A stretch of 64,000 nt of DNA from NCBI RefSeq assembly GCF_016808095.1, contig NC_068975.1, forward strand, positions 868,001 to 932,000, given 5' to 3'. The stretch is from Vigna angularis (lineage: Eukaryota; Streptophyta; Magnoliopsida; Fabales; Fabaceae). The notes under the pieces are model-generated. The model did no database searches and was not told the DNA's origin. It saw only the letters and a program-made list of their open reading frames with translations. A program made the position numbers and the translations under genes. Shown here one piece after another: positions 28,529-42,999 of this stretch (position 1 is the stretch's first letter; each line of letters starts with the position of its first letter).

Positions 28529-31500
28529 AGTATATACTAGGAAGTAACTTTTTGGTCGTCTCTCAAGCACCAACATTTGGTTCAGTCATTAAATCAAACA
28601 CATAGTGGGGGAAAATTTGGATAGATTTTTGTGAACTAAAATTAATCAATTAAAACACGAATTCAAAAAATTATCCTAGGGTATTTTTACTGGAAACAAT
28701 GTGTTTTGATGAAGAATGAACGTGGACCAAACTTGTGGAGTTGTGGAATGTGATGATAATTAGAGAGTAAGATTAATGTTATGTTTAGGGTCAGTTGTGA
28801 CTTGTGGTTGAGATTGGAGCATGAGTGAGTGTTGGGGTGTACTTGAATATGTGGTTGATGAGCTTGAGAGTGGAGAATAAGTCTATTAGTTGTACCTAGT
28901 AAATCCTGGTTCTATCTACAAATAGGTGCTTCCTTTTTCCTTATGTGCAAAGGAAGGGTTGTTCGGGTATTGAACCTTCCTTGTGTGGGGGTGATGGTGT
29001 CTTCCTTGCCCTTGTGTGGCAGGATTACATATTCATTAGCTGGATTGCGGGTCTACTCGAGCGTATCTATAGGGGAAGCTACAAATTGGTCTGTACGATC
29101 GGCTACAAGCGGGTGAGATAGGGTACAATAGTGTGACTGATTCTTTCCACTATGGTGTACATGGTACGGTGATGCTCATGGTGTTATTTATGACTGGGGT
29201 AGTCATGATGGTGGTGTATCTATGGTGATGATCATGGTATTGTAGATGCTTCATGTGATGCTATGTTGATAGTGGTGTTACTATAATTATTATAGTAAGT
29301 AGTTAGCACAAATGCTAATGAATGGATAGCCAATGGTCTTTGCATGAGATGTTAGTGATGACATCAAGGTTCAAGGGTCAAGGATCAAAGATTGAAGATC
29401 AAGGATCGAGAATTGAGTAATTCATTATGATTAAGTTGATATGCTAGAGGATTAGGAATCTTATTGTTTAATACCATTGGGCATGGGGAGGTTTATGGTT
29501 GATATATTCAGTGTGCTTATATCTTATTATTATTATGATTGTTTTATCGGTAGCTTTCCCCATACATGTTTAAGGTAAATAATTTCAACTCAATGTACTC
29601 AAGAAAACAAACACAAGTAGACTTGGCAAGCTTCTAATTATCAATACTTAAAACATATGCATGTTCAGATCAAAAGGTCTTTACTGGGTTGTAATGGGGC
29701 CAAGTACAGGGGAGGATAAATTTGGATAAGTAGCTATAGCTGAGAAGAAATAGAGGTGCACTAGGAAAAAATGTAAACACAGTGAAATCTCACCCAAACC
29801 TCTAATTCAATCCTCTTCTCGACTCCATTATTCACAAAAATTATTTTTCAATTTTTTTTCTCTTTTTCTCATCATTTTTTTTTATCCTGTCTTCTTTCTT
29901 TTCTTTTTTCTTTCTTTTTTTTATCACACAACAGGATATAAATTATCATTTCAAAACATGACGAGGAACCAACTAGCCAATTCATCAAAATTCCCAAGGA
30001 GACCACACTTATTCACAAAATACTTCTATAGCTCCAAACTTTCCTAAGGTTAAGGTAATCATTTGTTTTTCACTTAGGGTCAGTGTATGAGCTTTAAAAC
30101 AAACAAATGGGGAAAGTATAGGCTCAAAGGGGTTATCAAAGGATAATAACATGGTAGGCTTATTTGGCTAAAGAGGCTCAAGAATAAAATTGCCTTTATC
30201 ACTTCTAAACATGCATATAAATCAAGTATATCAAAAAGAATCAAGCCAAGGCATATGTGCAAGAAATCAAGAGTCATATCACACAAGAAAGAACATTAAG
30301 TGGCTCAAATCTCACATAGGGTATCCGTGTTATAATCAATTCAACCTCTTGAACACATAATCATCTTTCCAAGCAGAGAAAAACAAGGATTGCAATCTAT
30401 AAGTATTAAGTAAGTGAAGGAAAAATATACAACTTAGACATCATCCAGAAATCAAGAGAAAAATGTAAAATTTATTGCACACAAAACTCGATAAAAATAA
30501 CTTAAAACAGAAAAAATTTAACACTAAAAAACAAAAAATTTAACACACAAAATACATACTAACAGAAACTAACAGAAAATTCAAAATTTCTCCCCAGTAG
30601 ACCACACTTAAATCACACAATGTCCTCAGTGTGTAACAATCATCAGATTATCAATTTCAAAGCAGTCAAATAATATAGACAAGTGCAATAAAAAGTTAGG
30701 AAATGGGAAGAAATTTTTCAATAACATCCATCAGTAGATGTTATCATTGACATCCATCAGCAGATGTCTAAATCACCTAGCACCCTTCAGAAGATGCTAA
30801 TAATTTTTAATTAATTTTTTTTTTTTTTTGAAAAGGAGACCGGTACTGTGACAACAGTCTCAGTGGCAAAGACCGGAACTGTTGCTACAGTGGAAAGAAA
30901 TCTGGCTATAAAAGGGTACCTCCTCAGCGTCAGAGCGCCATTTCCTCACCTAGCCTCTCTCTCTGCTCTCCTCTCTTCTCTCTTCTCGAGCGTCTGGATC
31001 TGCGAGGAAGCTCTGTCACCGTGCCATCTGAAGAGTCCGAGATCAGCGAGGAGCTCCTCTGCCAGCCTACTACTCCAGGTAAGTTCTCTGCACCTTGGAT
31101 CTCTATTTCTTCCTTTTCTGCTTCTCTGCTGTTATTACCATCCTGCTTTCCTGCTTTCCATTTTTTCTTCTCTGACCTCTTGCCTGCTCTCCCTCTTTTC
31201 CATTTTCCTGCTTTCCTTTATTTTTCTTCTTCTGCCGATCTATCTTCTTTCCTTTCTTTCCTCCCTTTACCGCTTTTTCTGCTATTATTACCTTCTTGCT
31301 TTCCTGCTTTCCTGCTTTATTTTTTTTTTAAAAGAAAAACACATAAAACACAACTGTCAAAAAAACTTAAGGGGTATATCGGCTGGAAACCAGACGTTAA
31401 TCTCCCTTCGATTGAAGGTATGGCAGAGACAATCGGGTAGAACAACGCCACGTACCCCACTTAAAAATAAAACACAAAAACATAATAACATGAATGACAT

Positions 31501-31738
31501 GGACAAGGACAACTGAACGTAGATTCGTTTAGGACCCCTTTGCAAGGACCGTGAAACAGATCAAAGACCAGACACTGAAACATCAAATACAGACTGGACA
31601 AAATAAATCTAAAAGGAAACAACAACAAATAAAGAAAACACAGACTAATCTAATATTTTTTTTTATGCTTCTTATTTTTCTGTTTTTGTTTTTTTTTTTT
31701 ATTTTTTTATTTTTTTCATTTTTTCCATGTTTTAGAAT
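28529..31738. other. Unit 2: outer-LTR flank, untranslated internal region, stem-loops and WOX promoter
   Basis: Repeats 19709-22917. Captured flank 28529-29571, duplication junction at 29571/29572, three stem-loops from 30721, TATA box near 30907. No additional gene. Confidence 0.8.
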
Positions 31739-32273
31739 ATGATGAGCGAGATGGAAATCGAGAGATACACAAGTCAGCGGTGGCGTCCAACAGATGATCA
31801 GGTCAAGATGATGACCAACATCTTCAATTATGGGGTCACTCATCCAAGCCGAGCGCAAATCGTCGAGATCACGTCTCGACTAAGGACCTTCGGAGATGCC
31901 AGCGAATACAACGTGCACTGCTGGTTCAACAACCACGGCAATCGGGTCAGGCGCTGGCAAGCGGATATAGACCCCACTGGCACTCAGTTTTCACAACTGC
32001 CGCTGTACATGTATGGTAAGAACTCTCATCAGATCTCAATTTTATTGAATTTTTTTTTTCTATTAAAATTAACACAATTTTTTTTTTTGGTTGAAAGAAT
32101 ACGACTGGGTAATAATGAGGGCACCGAGGCTGCTGGACCTCTTCCCCATTCCCATCATAATCGATCCAGAAACAGAGATTCCTTCGCCTCCGCTCGTGAC
32201 TTTTCGTACCAGAGCTCCCTCAACGGAGCTCTCCCTTAGACCACCACAACCAGCTCGACAATTCTTTCGTTGA
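31739..32273 (+). CDS. WOX-like homeodomain protein, unit 2
   Basis: Second array copy. Exons 31739-32015 and 32098-32273, with all splice sites and the TATA box preserved and the same predicted 150 residues. The only differences from unit 1 near the gene are in poly-T tracts (one extra T before the promoter; the 5'UTR intron tract is interrupted by an A). Confidence 0.82.
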
Positions 32274-32934
32274 ATTTGTTTTTATTTTCTTATTATTTTT
32301 TTTTTATGTTTTTGATGGCCGAGTGTGGCCAGAATATTAATGAGGACTGTAATATGGACAATTAATTTTTATGTTTTTATGTTTTTAATTTTTTTTATGT
32401 TTTTTTTATATGGTTTGTAATATTAACGATCAGAAATGATCGAACCCCGAACATCATTATTATGTTTTTATGTATTTTTGCATTGTTTTTTTTATTATTA
32501 ATAAATGCACTCAAATTAGTACTTCAGCACAAACTATATACTCTGCCCTATTACAGCAACTTTACTCTCTGATTTTTTTTTTTATTATTATAACAAAAAA
32601 AACTAAAAAAAATAAATAAAAACAGAACACATAATTTAACAAAACAAAAGACCTAATATCGAACACAAAAAATTAAAACATATAAAACGCAAATGTAAAA
32701 AAAAACAACAGACAAAACACATATTTACAATACATACATAAAGAAAATAACACACGTGAAAGAGAACATACATTTTTTTTTTAAATTTTGTTTTTTTTTT
32801 TTTTTTTTTTTAAAACAAAAAAAAAAAACACACCAAACATAAACACAGATTAAAACTAACAAGTTATCAGAATCTCCCCCCAAATTCATAAACTAAGAAA
32901 ATTAAGGGAAGAAGGAATAGGAAAACTTCCCTGG

Positions 32935-34176
32935 TTATGGTGGGTGTTGCCAAATTTGGACAATCAGGGATATGCTTTCCATCACATGATTCAGCAGAGA
33001 AAATATTAAGAGAAACTGTGTCATCAGTATTGCCCTATCATCCGCAACAAAATGTTTCTTCTTTCTTCTCATAGCAGTATACTCTTCTTCAGTAATCATT
33101 AATTTCTTAATGTCAGCACCTGCATTCTCTTTTAACTCTGCATCCTTGTCATCAAACTCACAATTAATAGCATCGGTAATAAACTTAGAGTTTGGCTGTA
33201 ATGCATAATCAATTTCAGCACAAATGGAGCAAGAACCAGATTCACAGTCACATTCAAAATTTTCAGAAAACTGTGCTAAATCAAAGTTTAATCCTAACTC
33301 TGTAAAGTCATCAGATTGCACAGTTTTTCTTTCAAAATTAATATTGACGCTACTCTCACTAATGGGTTCAATGGCTGACACTGAATTAAAAATTTTAGAA
33401 TGGTCAATCAAATTTGTATCAGTATCAGTCATAAACCCTATAGAATCAGTGTGCGTCAAATCACATGCATTTGAATGTGTAGGCAAATCTGGTAAAATTG
33501 GAATCTCAGGTTCAGAATAAACCTGTTTTTGCTCACTGAGAAGTTTCTTACCAAACTCCAAGTTATCAGCTGCATCCTCAGGGCTATCAGTGTCAGAATC
33601 CAGAACAAGCTGCTCAGGTTCTTCCTTTGCTACCTCAATTGGACTTTCACCAGTCAGCTTGCAGAGCAACTTCCTCGCTTCTGTTGGGGTCATATCCATC
33701 CAACATCCACCAATAGCTGCATCCACAAGTATCCTTTCATTGTCCAGGAGCCCTTCATAAAAATAAGTCAAGAGCAAATGCTCTGGAAATTGGTGGTTTG
33801 GACAAGTTGTGCAGAGCCTGTTAAACCTCTCCCAATAATCTGCCAGGCTTTCTTCTTGAAATTGCTCAATGGCAGTGATCTTCATCCTAATGCTGGTCAC
33901 CTTTGCTGCTGGAAAGAACTTGTCAAAGAATTTTTGTTGTGTTTCCTGCCAACTATTAAAAGGATACTGGTATATGAACCAGTCTCTTGCTTCATCTTGC
34001 AGGGACATGGGAAACATTTTTATCAACATTGTCTCCTTGGAAACACCAGCAGGTCTCATAGATAAACACACCAAACTAAACTCCTTGAGGTGCCTGTATG
34101 GATCTTCATGTGCCAACCCAAGGAATTTGGGAAGACACTTGACTAGATCATACATCCAGTCTTGAGAATCTGTCAT
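32935..34176 (-). CDS. Gag of the array retroelement, unit 2
   Basis: Same 413-codon protein as unit 1, intact. Primer site at 34564-34581 and LTR copy 3 lie upstream on the minus strand. Confidence 0.9.
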   Translation of the reverse strand: MTDSQDWMYDLVKCLPKFLGLAHEDPYRHLKEFSLVCLSMRPAGVSKETMLIKMFPMSLQDEARDWFIYQYPFNSWQETQQKFFDKFFPAAKVTSIRMKITAIEQFQEESLADYWERFNRLCTTCPNHQFPEHLLLTYFYEGLLDNERILVDAAIGGCWMDMTPTEARKLLCKLTGESPIEVAKEEPEQLVLDSDTDSPEDAADNLEFGKKLLSEQKQVYSEPEIPILPDLPTHSNACDLTHTDSIGFMTDTDTNLIDHSKIFNSVSAIEPISESSVNINFERKTVQSDDFTELGLNFDLAQFSENFECDCESGSCSICAEIDYALQPNSKFITDAINCEFDDKDAELKENAGADIKKLMITEEEYTAMRRKKKHFVADDRAILMTQFLLIFSLLNHVMESISLIVQIWQHPP

Positions 34177-34586
34177 TTTCTCTATTCTAGTTCAAAACCT
34201 ATCTCAGACCTGGACTTTCACTTCAAGCAAGGATTATAAAAAATATACAGAAGCATAACATGGAGTAAAACTAATATTTTCAGTTTTTTTTATTTTTTTA
34301 TAAATTTTTTTTTTAATTAACACACATAATACAAAACACAACACAATAAAAATATAAAAGACAAAACATATAGTAACACAACATAATTGAAAAACACAAC
34401 AAAAATGTAGAACAAAAACCTGGAACTGAAGTGACAACGCCGCCAAAATTTGCTGAAGGTGTCGTTGTCGCCTACAAAAATATACAAGACAAAACACACA
34501 AAACACACATATTAACAAAACAAAAATTTACACAACAAAAATCTAAAACCAAACCTTCATTGGTCCCCGGCAGCGGCGCCAAAATT

Positions 34587-37348
34587 TGATACGGCTGTCG
34601 CGGTCGATCAAATTTGATGTGCAATTAAGAATGCAGTATAGTTACTAGGAAGTGACTCCTAGGTCGTCTCTCAAGGACCAATTTTTGTCGGTTCAGTCTT
34701 ACACGAAAAAGGGATGGTTTTGTGGATGTTTTGTACGGAAAATAAAATTTAAAACTGGAAATTAAATAAAACAGAATTAAAAACACTGAAATAAATCTTA
34801 ACGACGGTAAAAACTGAACGGTAAAAGACTGTAAAAATAGAAAATGGAAAATTACGCAGTGTGCGGTAAAAGACGGTAAAAATCAGTAAACGGAAAATTT
34901 AACAGTGTTTGAAATTAAAATGCTGGAACAATAAACATGCAAAAACATAACAGCAGTGTAAATAAAATTTACCCAAAGCAACAGTGAAAATGAACAGTAA
35001 AAACAACGTTGAAAATAAACTGAACGGTAAAAAGAAATGACTGAATTTAACTGTGTGGAAAATCATTACTGGTAAAATTTAACAGATAAAATAAAAACAC
35101 TTAACATGAAAATAAAATTCATCAAAGATTCAATACTTGAAATTAAATTCGTTGAACAGTACAACTAAAAATGAAATGACACGTTCAGAAATGAAAACTA
35201 CGTTTTGGCACTGAAATTAAAATACAGAGAGTTTTGGAAGAGGAAGAGGCAAGAGCCTCCTCCCAGACGTGGGTAGTTCCTACACTACTCCTAAAATCCA
35301 CTAAAATCTGCTTCCCAAATCTCATCCCTCTGCCCCCAAATTCTGCCAATTTATAGCTCCTGAAGCTACTCCTGTTACTTCTCTTTTTGTGCACACTTGA
35401 ACGTGACTTTGCCATCCAGCACCATTTCTCAATTTTGTCTTTTAGCAACTTTCTTGATCAATTAATTTTCCACTTTTGTTTCCTTGTGGACGTGAAAAAG
35501 CCTTCCATTTCTCTTCACCACTTCATTGCTAATGAATAAAATATTCCAACTTAGACCGTGGCAGCTGCTTCCCCCTGGACGTAATACCATTCTCATGCCA
35601 CCATGACAACACACCACTTCCTTTCTTTTCCAAACACACACACGCTGCTGGACCGTGGTGAAGGGCTGCATGCTGGACGTTGCTGCTTCCTGGATGGTGC
35701 TTCTTCCATTTGAAGAACGGAAGAGCTGCTGCTGCTCATCTTCATTCAAGTGCTGCGTGAACTGCTGCGTTTGGTGGAGGATGCTGGAAATATGGACGTC
35801 TGGATGGAGTTGCTTCGCTTGCTAGAATGGAGAACACCACTGCTGCACGTGTGCTGCACCAAAGGGACCGTGAGCTTCTCTATCCTTCCAGCCAGTTGCA
35901 CTCCTTACGTTCCAATCTCCAATTGTCTTCAATTTTTACAAGCCATAAACGTTAAAAAGCGTGAGTGGTGGACCATGTGCTAGCCAAAAATAAAATGGAG
36001 AAAACCATTCAGATTTTTCCATGTGGGCCGTGAGATGTGAGCTGCCACTTAATTTAATTGAAGCTTTCCAAATTGATGGCTTCATATTCACGTTCCAGAC
36101 AAGAGAGTTTGGTGGTTCCCATGTTGCAAAATGTATGCTCTTGATGTATGTTTGCCAAAATGAATGAAGAAAACTTCTTGGTTCCGTGAGTTTTGCTAGA
36201 GTGCTTTTTTAGTGGTGAATGGACCCCATATTTTAGCATTTGTTATCTCCTTTAACACCTTGCACGTATTCTTTCTTCAATCAATCTTTTACAAGAGTAA
36301 TAATAACAAAAGAAGGTGTGTACGTGCTTCTCTCCAAAGGTTGAAGGCTTCTTCTTTTTTTTTCAAAGCTAGGTGGGCCGTGTGTTATATTTCAACAAAT
36401 TCACTTTCATTTTTGAATTCCTCCCAGACGTGATGTGTTCCAAAGTATCAACTAAATGCCAAAATAAAACCTTGAATGGGAAAATAAAACCGTGGAGTGG
36501 TGGCTGGTATTCTTAAGGCTGTGTGGTGTGTAGGAGTTCTAAATCAAATTTTTTATTTTAACACACAAAATAAATCAATGCAAAATCCATTGAGCTCTCC
36601 TTCTTGTGAACACTCTGCGGAGAGTCTTAGCACTGTCCAATGATCAATTCCAGCCACCACAAGTACTAAACATCAAGCAAACAATGCAAACATTTTAGAA
36701 CACTCAAAACAGTAATTACTGGACTGACATAGGAGAGTAAACAAAATACTGGGAACAGCACAAAACGAATTTTAACAAACGAAAAGCTATACGTGAAAAT
36801 AGACATCTAGACGAAACTATGAAAAAAAATTGCATGCAAAACGGATAAGAATTGAACTCAAACGAAGACACACAAGTTGACACAACATTCACGCAGCACT
36901 GGTAATCGTTTACAGCACCCCTGTAAACGATTACCCGAGAGGAATTGCAAATTTGTACAGAAAGTCCAACACAGGTACTCAGTCAGGTGAACACAGGTCA
37001 CCATTGGCAAAAAAACTGACTTTTAGGCACTTCTGCCCCTGTCTGAGGCTTGTTCAGGTGTTCCAGTGGTGTATATTGGTTTCAAAACCAATTTTATTTC
37101 TTAAAATTAATCAATACAATGTGTAAATAAACATTCTTCTAAATGTCCCAAATTGTGTTTCCTAAATTTCCCTTGCAATCACTAATGCAAATAAATAACT
37201 CAAATAATTCAAATTAATTGAAATTAGAATTTTTGGTCAAATTAAGTACATTTAGTGAAAACGGGAAAATACCGGACACTTTAGCACAATTCCCTGATCA
37301 AATTTGGTACAATAAACTAAGTGAAGTGTATAAAATATCGACTCATCA
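34587..37348 (-). repeat. LTR copy 3
   Basis: 5' LTR of unit 2. Same boundaries and flanks as copy 2. Confidence 0.93.
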
Positions 37349-40300
37349 AGTATATACTAGGAAGTAACTTTTTGGTCGTCTCTCAAGCACCAACATTTGG
37401 TTCAGTCATTAAATCAAACACATAGTGGGGGAAAATTTGGATAGATTTTTGTGAACTAAAATTAATCAATTAAAACACGAATTCAAAAAATTATCCTAGG
37501 GTATTTTTACTGGAAACAATGTGTTTTGATGAAGAATGAACGTGGACCAAACTTGTGGAGTTGTGGAATGTGATGATAATTAGAGAGTAAGATTAATGTT
37601 ATGTTTAGGGTCAGTTGTGACTTGTGGTTGAGATTGGAGCATGAGTGAGTGTTGGGGTGTACTTGAATATGTGGTTGATGAGCTTGAGAGTGGAGAATAA
37701 GTCTATTAGTTGTACCTAGTAAATCCTGGTTCTATCTACAAATAGGTGCTTCCTTTTTCCTTATGTGCAAAGGAAGGGTTGTTCGGGTATTGAACCTTCC
37801 TTGTGTGGGGGTGATGGTGTCTTCCTTGCCCTTGTGTGGCAGGATTACATATTCATTAGCTGGATTGCGGGTCTACTCGAGCGTATCTATAGGGGAAGCT
37901 ACAAATTGGTCTGTACGATCGGCTACAAGCGGGTGAGATAGGGTACAATAGTGTGACTGATTCTTTCCACTATGGTGTACATGGTACGGTGATGCTCATG
38001 GTGTTATTTATGACTGGGGTAGTCATGATGGTGGTGTATCTATGGTGATGATCATGGTATTGTAGATGCTTCATGTGATGCTATGTTGATAGTGGTGTTA
38101 CTATAATTATTATAGTAAGTAGTTAGCACAAATGCTAATGAATGGATAGCCAATGGTCTTTGCATGAGATGTTAGTGATGACATCAAGGTTCAAGGGTCA
38201 AGGATCAAAGATTGAAGATCAAGGATCGAGAATTGAGTAATTCATTATGATTAAGTTGATATGCTAGAGGATTAGGAATCTTATTGTTTAATACCATTGG
38301 GCATGGGGAGGTTTATGGTTGATATATTCAGTGTGCTTATATCTTATTATTATTATGATTGTTTTATCGGTAGCTTTCCCCATACATGTTTAAGGTAAAT
38401 AATTTCAACTCAATGTACTCAAGAAAACAAACACAAGTAGACTTGGCAAGCTTCTAATTATCAATACTTAAAACATATGCATGTTCAGATCAAAAGGTCT
38501 TTACTGGGTTGTAATGGGGCCAAGTACAGGGGAGGATAAATTTGGATAAGTAGCTATAGCTGAGAAGAAATAGAGGTGCACTAGGAAAAAATGTAAACAC
38601 AGTGAAATCTCACCCAAACCTCTAATTCAATCCTCTTCTCGACTCCATTATTCACAAAAATTATTTTTCAATTTTTTTTCTCTTTTTCTCATCATTTTTT
38701 TTTATCCTGTCTTCTTTCTTTTCTTTTTTCTTTCTTTTTTTTATCACACAACAGGATATAAATTATCATTTCAAAACATGACGAGGAACCAACTAGCCAA
38801 TTCATCAAAATTCCCAAGGAGACCACACTTATTCACAAAATACTTCTATAGCTCCAAACTTTCCTAAGGTTAAGGTAATCATTTGTTTTTCACTTAGGGT
38901 CAGTGTATGAGCTTTAAAACAAACAAATGGGGAAAGTATAGGCTCAAAGGGGTTATCAAAGGATAATAACATGGTAGGCTTATTTGGCTAAAGAGGCTCA
39001 AGAATAAAATTGCCTTTATCACTTCTAAACATGCATATAAATCAAGTATATCAAAAAGAATCAAGCCAAGGCATATGTGCAAGAAATCAAGAGTCATATC
39101 ACACAAGAAAGAACATTAAGTGGCTCAAATCTCACATAGGGTATCCGTGTTATAATCAATTCAACCTCTTGAACACATAATCATCTTTCCAAGCAGAGAA
39201 AAACAAGGATTGCAATCTATAAGTATTAAGTAAGTGAAGGAAAAATATACAACTTAGACATCATCCAGAAATCAAGAGAAAAATGTAAAATTTATTGCAC
39301 ACAAAACTCGATAAAAATAACTTAAAACAGAAAAAATTTAACACTAAAAAACAAAAAATTTAACACACAAAATACATACTAACAGAAACTAACAGAAAAT
39401 TCAAAATTTCTCCCCAGTAGACCACACTTAAATCACACAATGTCCTCAGTGTGTAACAATCATCAGATTATCAATTTCAAAGCAGTCAAATAATATAGAC
39501 AAGTGCAATAAAAAGTTAGGAAATGGGAAGAAATTTTTCAATAACATCCATCAGTAGATGTTATCATTGACATCCATCAGCAGATGTCTAAATCACCTAG
39601 CACCCTTCAGAAGATGCTAATAATTTTTAATTAATTTTTTTTTTTTTTTTGAAAAGGAGACCGGTACTGTGACAACAGTCTCAGTGGCAAAGACCGGAAC
39701 TGTTGCTACAGTGGAAAGAAATCTGGCTATAAAAGGGTACCTCCTCAGCGTCAGAGCGCCATTTCCTCACCTAGCCTCTCTCTCTGCTCTCCTCTCTTCT
39801 CTCTTCTCGAGCGTCTGGATCTGCGAGGAAGCTCTGTCACCGTGCCATCTGAAGAGTCCGAGATCAGCGAGGAGCTCCTCTGCCAGCCTACTACTCCAGG
39901 TAAGTTCTCTGCACCTTGGATCTCTATTTCTTCCTTTTCTGCTTCTCTGCTGTTATTACCATCCTGCTTTCCTGCTTTCCATTTTTTCTTCTCTGACCTC
40001 TTGCCTGCTCTCCCTCTTTTCCATTTTCCTGCTTTCCTTTATTTTTCTTCTTCTGCCGATCTATCTTCTTTCCTTTCTTTCCTCCCTTTACCGCTTTTTC
40101 TGCTATTATTACCTTCTTGCTTTCCTGCTTTCCTGCTTTATTTTTTTTTTAAAAGAAAAACACATAAAACACAACTGTCAAAAAAACTTAAGGGGTATAT
40201 CGGCTGGAAACCAGACGTTAATCTCCCTTCGATTGAAGGTATGGCAGAGACAATCGGGTAGAACAACGCCACGTACCCCACTTAAAAATAAAACACAAAA

Positions 40301-40559
40301 ACATAATAACATGAATGACATGGACAAGGACAACTGAACGTAGATTCGTTTAGGACCCCTTTGCAAGGACCGTGAAACAGATCAAAGACCAGACACTGAA
40401 ACATCAAATACAGACTGGACAAAATAAATCTAAAAGGAAACAACAACAAATAAAGAAAACACAGACTAATCTAATATTTTTTTTTATGCTTCTTATTTTT
40501 CTGTTTTTGTTTTTTTTTTTTATTTTTTTTTTTTTTTCATTTTTTCCATGTTTTAGAAT
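37349..40559. other. Unit 3: outer-LTR flank, untranslated internal region, stem-loops and WOX promoter
   Basis: Repeats 19709-22917. Captured flank 37349-38391, duplication junction 38391/38392, stem-loops from 39541. Confidence 0.8.
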
Positions 40560-41095
40560 ATGATGAGCGAGATGGAAATCGAGAGATACACAAGTCAGCG
40601 GTGGCGTCCAACAGATGATCAGGTCAAGATGATGACCAACATCTTCAATTATGGGGTCACTCATCCAAGCCGAGCGCAAATCGTCGAGATCACGTCTCGA
40701 CTAAGGACCTTCGGAGATGCCAGCGAATACAACGTGCACTGCTGGTTCAACAACCACGGCAATCGGGTCAGGCGCTGGCAAGCGGATATAGACCCCACTG
40801 GCACTCAGTTTTCACAACTGCCGCTGTACATGTATGGTAAGAACTCTCATCAGATCTCAATTTTATTGAATTTTTTTTTTTCTATTAAAATTAACACAAT
40901 TTTTTTTTTTGGTTGAAAGAATACGACTGGGTAATAATGAGGGCACCGAGGCTGCTGGACCTCTTCCCCATTCCCATCATAATCGATCCAGAAACAGAGA
41001 TTCCTTCGCCTCCGCTCGTGACTTTTCGTACCAGAGCTCCCTCAACGGAGCTCTCCCTTAGACCACCACAACCAGCTCGACAATTCTTTCGTTGA
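40560..41095 (+). CDS. WOX-like homeodomain protein, unit 3
   Basis: Third copy. Exons 40560-40836 and 40920-41095. Intron 2 is one T longer than in units 1-2, which changes only unspliced reading frames; the spliced protein is unchanged. Confidence 0.82.
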
Positions 41096-41757
41096 ATTTG
41101 TTTTTATTTTCTTATTATTTTTTTTTTTATGTTTTTGATGGCCGAGTGTGGCCAGAATATTAATGAGGACTGTAATATGGACAATTAATTTTTATGTTTT
41201 TATGTTTTTAATTTTTTTTATGTTTTTTTTATATGGTTTGTAATATTAACGATCAGAAATGATCGAACCCCGAACATCATTATTATGTTTTTATGTATTT
41301 TTGCATTGTTTTTTTTATTATTAATAAATGCACTCAAATTAGTACTTCAGCACAAACTATATACTCTGCCCTATTACAGCAACTTTACTCTCTGATTTTT
41401 TTTTTTATTATTATAACAAAAAAAACTAAAAAAAATAAATAAAAACAGAACACATAATTTAACAAAACAAAAGACCTAATATCGAACACAAAAAATTAAA
41501 ACATATAAAACGCAAATGTAAAAAAAAACAACAGACAAAACACATATTTACAATACATACATAAAGAAAATAACACACGTGAAAGAGAACATACATTTTT
41601 TTTTTAAATTTTGTTTTTTTTTTTTTTTTTTTTTAAAACAAAAAAAAAAAACACACCAAACATAAACACAGATTAAAACTAACAAGTTATCAGAATCTCC
41701 CCCCAAATTCATAAACTAAGAAAATTAAGGGAAGAAGGAATAGGAAAACTTCTCTGG

Positions 41758-42999
41758 TTATGGTGGGTGTTGCCAAATTTGGACAATCAGGGATATGCTT
41801 TCCATCACATGATTCAGCAGAGAAAATATTAAGAGAAACTGTGTCATCAGTATTGCCCTATCATCCGCAACAAAATGTTTCTTCTTTCTTCTCATAGCAG
41901 TATACTCTTCTTCAGTAATCATTAATTTCTTAATGTCAGCACCTGCATTCTCTTTTAACTCTGCATCCTTGTCATCAAACTCACAATTAATAGCATCGGT
42001 AATAAACTTAGAGTTTGGCTGTAATGCATAATCAATTTCAGCACAAATGGAGCAAGAACCAGATTCACAGTCACATTCAAAATTTTCAGAAAACTGTGCT
42101 AAATCAAAGTTTAATCCTAACTCTGTAAAGTCATCAGATTGCACAGTTTTTCTTTCAAAATTAATATTGACGCTACTCTCACTAATGGGTTCAATGGCTG
42201 ACACTGAATTAAAAATTTTAGAATGGTCAATCAAATTTGTATCAGTATCAGTCATAAACCCTATAGAATCAGTGTGCGTCAAATCACATGCATTTGAATG
42301 TGTAGGCAAATCTGGTAAAATTGGAATCTCAGGTTCAGAATAAACCTGTTTTTGCTCACTGAGAAGTTTCTTACCAAACTCCAAGTTATCAGCTGCATCC
42401 TCAGGGCTATCAGTGTCAGAATCCAGAACAAGCTGCTCAGGTTCTTCCTTTGCTACCTCAATTGGACTTTCACCAGTCAGCTTGCAGAGCAACTTCCTCG
42501 CTTCTGTTGGGGTCATATCCATCCAACATCCACCAATAGCTGCATCCACAAGTATCCTTTCATTGTCCAGGAGCCCTTCATAAAAATAAGTCAAGAGCAA
42601 ATGCTCTGGAAATTGGTGGTTTGGACAAGTTGTGCAGAGCCTGTTAAACCTCTCCCAATAATCTGCCAGGCTTTCTTCTTGAAATTGCTCAATGGCAGTG
42701 ATCTTCATCCTAATGCTGGTCACCTTTGCTGCTGGAAAGAACTTGTCAAAGAATTTTTGTTGTGTTTCCTGCCAACTATTAAAAGGATACTGGTATATGA
42801 ACCAGTCTCTTGCTTCATCTTGCAGGGACATGGGAAACATTTTTATCAACATTGTCTCCTTGGAAACACCAGCAGGTCTCATAGATAAACACACCAAACT
42901 AAACTCCTTGAGGTGCCTGTATGGATCTTCATGTGCCAACCCAAGGAATTTGGGAAGACACTTGACTAGATCATACATCCAGTCTTGAGAATCTGTCAT
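41758..42999 (-). CDS. Gag of the array retroelement, unit 3
   Basis: Intact, same 413 residues. A private T (C in the others) lies just past its stop at 41753. Confidence 0.9.
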   Translation of the reverse strand: MTDSQDWMYDLVKCLPKFLGLAHEDPYRHLKEFSLVCLSMRPAGVSKETMLIKMFPMSLQDEARDWFIYQYPFNSWQETQQKFFDKFFPAAKVTSIRMKITAIEQFQEESLADYWERFNRLCTTCPNHQFPEHLLLTYFYEGLLDNERILVDAAIGGCWMDMTPTEARKLLCKLTGESPIEVAKEEPEQLVLDSDTDSPEDAADNLEFGKKLLSEQKQVYSEPEIPILPDLPTHSNACDLTHTDSIGFMTDTDTNLIDHSKIFNSVSAIEPISESSVNINFERKTVQSDDFTELGLNFDLAQFSENFECDCESGSCSICAEIDYALQPNSKFITDAINCEFDDKDAELKENAGADIKKLMITEEEYTAMRRKKKHFVADDRAILMTQFLLIFSLLNHVMESISLIVQIWQHPP